Assembly: GCA_015232465.1 (NCBI GenBank)
Contig: JADFZO010000028.1
Span: forward strand, 1 to 34,890
Source of the DNA: Desulfamplus sp.
Lineage (GTDB): Bacteria > Desulfobacterota > Desulfobacteria > Desulfobacterales > Desulfobacteraceae
DNA: 34,890 nucleotides
Direction of reading: 5' to 3'
Shown piece by piece: positions 32,617 through 34,890 of this stretch. Position 1 is the first letter of the stretch. Each line of letters begins with the position of its first letter. The position numbers and the translations under genes were made by a program. The notes under the pieces were generated by a model, which was not told the origin of the DNA, searched no databases, and worked only from the letters and a program-made list of their open reading frames with translations.

Positions 32617-32667
32617 TGTGGGGGCGTTGGTGGGTGGTGGGCGTAGCACGCACGCTACGCCCCTACA
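32617..32667. repeat. GC-rich nested palindrome (REP-like) between convergent genes
   Basis: GGGCGTAGC (32639-32647) pairs perfectly with GCTACGCCC (32654-32662) around a 6-nt loop. An outer pair TGTGGGGGCGT (32617-32627) and ACGCCCCTACA (32657-32667) matches with one G-T wobble and competes with the inner stem. It is strikingly GC-rich against the AT-rich surroundings. It lies 12 bp after the LysM gene and 38 bp from the end of trpCF, so it could act as a bidirectional terminator. Its TAGGGGCG...CGCCCC form resembles dispersed REP-type repeats. Confidence 0.7.
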
Positions 32668-32705
32668 TAATAGATAAAAAGATAGAAACAATAAAAACGC
32701 AACAA

Positions 32706-34250
32706 TTACCTATATTTTATCTCTTCAATCAACTTTTTTACCCTACCAATATCTTTTTTTCCGGGCGATAATTCAACACCAGAGCTAACATCAACACCCC
32801 ACGGATTGGCATCTTGTATCGCCTTTTTTATATTATCAGGGTTAAGCCCACCCGCAAGAACTATTTTTAGCCTATTTGAAATGTGTGTATCTTTTTTATC
32901 ACTACCTTTTGCAATGATCGCCTCTGCTGCAAGCTGCCAATTCCAACTCTCACCATTTCCTCCGGGCAACTCCCCTTTTCCATACTCCACCAAAATAGCA
33001 TCAGCATCGCTGTAGATGTCAGATTTGCTAAGATGAGGCTCTTTAGCAGCAAACAGAGATTTAATAACAATAAGCCCATCTTTTTTAAGCTGCCCTACAA
33101 GTGCTGGAGATTCATTGCCGTGAAGCTGAACAGCTTTTAAAGAGCAGAGTTTTGCAATCCTAATAACTGAATCGTAATCCTCATCGACAAACACTCCCGT
33201 AGTTACGATATGATTTGGCAGTTTTTTTGTTATTTCAGCCACTTTTTCAGGTGTAATATATCGAGGACTTTTAGGATAAAATATAAATCCAATAGCATTA
33301 GCTCCAGCTTGGGCACAAGATAAAGCCTCCTCAGTTGATGTTAAGCCACATATTTTTATAAATATCTCTTTATCGTTTACAAAATTATCTAAATCACCGC
33401 TTTTTTTTGAAATATTATCTATATCTGTATTTATAAGAGATTGGATAAACTCTTTTGTATTTTCAGCCCTAACAATACTCTCGCCAACTAAAAAATTAAA
33501 AATGTTAGACTCCAACCCCTTTTTTATATCATCAGAAGATGAGATTCCGCTTGCCTCAACAGGTATTTGACCTTCAGTGAAAAATGGCACAACCCGCTTT
33601 GATACATTCAAATCAACTTCAAGAGTCTCAAGGTTGCGATTATTTATCCCAACTATTTTGGCATCAGAAAATAGAGCTTTATCAAGCTGCCACTCTGAAT
33701 TTATCTCAACAAGCGGCTCCATTTTAAGCTCACGCACAAGTGCCACATAATCTTTTAACTGCTCTTTTGACAACATAGCAACAATCAAAAGAATAGAGTC
33801 AGCACCAGCAGCCTTAGCCTCATAAATCTGATAAGATGAGAGTGTAAAATCTTTTCTTAACACAGGCAGATGAGTTGTTGCCCGTACAGCCTTTAAATCA
33901 TCAATAGAGCCTTTAAAATAGTGGCTCTCTGTAAGAACTGAAATTGCAGATGCACCTGCTTTTGTGTATTCATCAGCATATTTTGCAGGATCAAGATCAG
34001 GCTTTATATCACCTTTAGATGGCGAGGCTTTTTTGATCTCAGCAATAATCCCAACTTTTCCAGCCCTTGCTCTTTTAATGGAATTTAAAAATAGATAAGG
34101 CTCTCGATATAAAGCAGCATTACCCTTTAATGTATCTTCAGCTTCTTGCCTGATTTGGGTAAGTGGCACAATTCGCTCTGCCTGACTTATATCTATCTTT
34201 TTTAGCGAAATAACCTCTTTTAAAAAACCTGACACACCCATATTAGCCAT
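32706..34250 (-). CDS. trpCF: Fused indole-3-glycerol phosphate synthase / phosphoribosylanthranilate isomerase (TrpC-TrpF)
   Basis: A 514-aa bifunctional tryptophan enzyme. The N-terminal TrpC barrel (about 10-270) closes the indole ring: IIAEIKKASPSKG, SVLTESHYFKGS, LPVLRKDFTL, GINNRNLETLEVD and the phosphate-site EASGIS. The C-terminal TrpF barrel (about 297-512) isomerises phosphoribosylanthranilate: IKICGLTSTEEA, FIFYPKSPRYI, GVFVDED, VQLHGNESP, LAGGLNPDN and GVDVSSGVE. A hydrophilic linker lies at about 275-296. Order is as in E. coli TrpCF. AGGAG is only 2 nt from the listed ATG, and an ATG three codons later would have an 11-nt spacing, so the exact start is open. It begins 12 bp after trpD, in one operon. 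Confidence 0.95.
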   Translation of the reverse strand: MANMGVSGFLKEVISLKKIDISQAERIVPLTQIRQEAEDTLKGNAALYREPYLFLNSIKRARAGKVGIIAEIKKASPSKGDIKPDLDPAKYADEYTKAGASAISVLTESHYFKGSIDDLKAVRATTHLPVLRKDFTLSSYQIYEAKAAGADSILLIVAMLSKEQLKDYVALVRELKMEPLVEINSEWQLDKALFSDAKIVGINNRNLETLEVDLNVSKRVVPFFTEGQIPVEASGISSSDDIKKGLESNIFNFLVGESIVRAENTKEFIQSLINTDIDNISKKSGDLDNFVNDKEIFIKICGLTSTEEALSCAQAGANAIGFIFYPKSPRYITPEKVAEITKKLPNHIVTTGVFVDEDYDSVIRIAKLCSLKAVQLHGNESPALVGQLKKDGLIVIKSLFAAKEPHLSKSDIYSDADAILVEYGKGELPGGNGESWNWQLAAEAIIAKGSDKKDTHISNRLKIVLAGGLNPDNIKKAIQDANPWGVDVSSGVELSPGKKDIGRVKKLIEEIKYR

Positions 34251-34262
34251 AACTCCTATTTT

Positions 34263-34890
34263 TTATCCATTTGCCTGTGTAAAATCTGCAAGTTGCTTTA
34301 ATTTATCCATTGCTCTGCCTGAATCTATTGACTCTTGAGCCATTTTTATCCCATCAGCTAAATTGGTTGCAGCATCTGCAGCAACAAGTGCAGCAGAACT
34401 ATTTATAAGTATGATATTGCGTTTTGCTTTTGCGATGCCCTCTTTAGTCTCTTTATCAGAATTTAAGATAGACCTTGTGATAGCAGCATTAGTATTGGCA
34501 TCGCCCCCTTTAAGCTCTGATGGGTCTGCATATTCGCCAAAAAATTGGGCTGGATCAAGATCATACGATCGAATAACCCCATCGTTTAGTTCAGATACAC
34601 GAGTTTTATCACAAACTGTAATCTCGTCCATTCCATCGTGCCCATGCACCACAAATGCTCGGTAAGTGCCAAGAAGTTTTAAAGCATTTGCAAACATCTC
34701 AGTCAGTTGCGGAGCAAACACCCCTAAAAGTTGGCACCTTGCAGCAGCAGGATTTGTAAGTGGTCCTAACATATTAAAAATGCTTCTAATTCCAACCTCT
34801 TTTCTTGCTTTGGCAGCATAACGCATAGCACTATGAAATGTGGGTGCAAACAAAAAACCAATTCCAATGCTATTTACAGCCTCCTCAACA
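34263..34890 (-). CDS. trpD: Anthranilate phosphoribosyltransferase TrpD, 5' end outside window
   Basis: Transfers phosphoribose from PRPP to anthranilate. The frame stays open to the right edge, giving the C-terminal 209 codons, beginning VEEAVNSIGIGFLFAPTFH. An apparent start at 34853 is only an internal TTG (Leu of GFLFAP), so the real start is beyond the window. Diagnostic segments are FAPTFHSAMRYAAKAR, IFNMLGPLTNPA, VVHGHDGMDEI and the C-terminal ILINSSAALVAADAA. About 130 residues with the PRPP glycine loop are missing to the right. It precedes trpCF by 12 bp. Confidence 0.95.
   Translation of the reverse strand, partial: VEEAVNSIGIGFLFAPTFHSAMRYAAKARKEVGIRSIFNMLGPLTNPAAARCQLLGVFAPQLTEMFANALKLLGTYRAFVVHGHDGMDEITVCDKTRVSELNDGVIRSYDLDPAQFFGEYADPSELKGGDANTNAAITRSILNSDKETKEGIAKAKRNIILINSSAALVAADAATNLADGIKMAQESIDSGRAMDKLKQLADFTQANG

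Noticed and set aside
34853..34890. TrpD start codon at 34853
   Set aside because: The codon is an internal TTG; the conserved TrpD sequence continues in frame to the window edge.
1..34890. CRISPR array, insertion sequence, prophage, tRNA or rRNA
   Set aside because: None is visible on reading both strands; the inverted repeats found are isolated and no transposase or cas gene is present.

Overview
The window is AT-rich Gram-negative DNA, and its gene content points to the Desulfobacterota (possibly a Desulfobacterales-like sulfate reducer or relative). The main clues are an NfnAB electron-bifurcating transhydrogenase pair, a three-gene proton-translocating Pnt transhydrogenase, two sigma-54 activators, a small PilZ-like protein, several lipoproteins with lipoboxes, and a type IV pilus pilMNOPQ operon. 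The taxonomic call is inference from gene content; no rRNA or tRNA gene is present to anchor it.

Layout. Positions 1-7225 (minus strand) hold a tightly coupled pilM-pilN-pilO-pilP-pilQ operon. It is followed 39 bp later by a lipoprotein with Ig-like and Asp-box propeller repeats that runs off the left edge. Divergent from it, 7489-10356 encode a membrane histidine kinase and an NtrC-type sigma-54 response regulator. Next come a fumarylacetoacetase-family hydrolase, a lytic transglycosylase, galU, and an ACT-PAS-AAA+-Fis (TyrR-like) sigma-54 regulator with a TTG start. Positions 14971-18030 are pntAA-pntAB-pntB. Positions 18389-19021 encode a Cys/Met/Gly-rich ZraP/Spy-like periplasmic protein, followed by a clear intrinsic terminator. 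Then come a TatD nuclease and mtgA (convergent, overlapping), and nfnA-nfnB (minus strand). On the plus strand follow ppiD and a lipidated M16 protease, tail-to-tail with a PilZ-like protein. The right end has a one-domain asparaginase-like protein, a secreted SUMF1-type protein, a short D0/D1-only flagellin with a membrane-anchored LysM protein, and the distal trp operon (trpD partial, fused trpCF) on the minus strand.

How the genes work together. The pil genes supply the alignment and secretin subcomplexes of a type IV pilus. Pnt and Nfn together give two routes for NADH/NADPH/ferredoxin exchange within about 8 kb. PpiD, the M16 lipoprotein, MtgA, the lytic transglycosylase and the ZraP-like protein form a scattered envelope-maintenance set. 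The most puzzling items are non-coding: several strong inverted repeats (14676-14723, 16488-16523, 18045-18093, 20740-20803, 32617-32667) that lack the T-run of a normal terminator. I see no CRISPR array, insertion sequence, prophage or evident defence system, and no convincing wholly new multi-gene system. The window looks like ordinary chromosomal backbone with a few lineage-specific touches.
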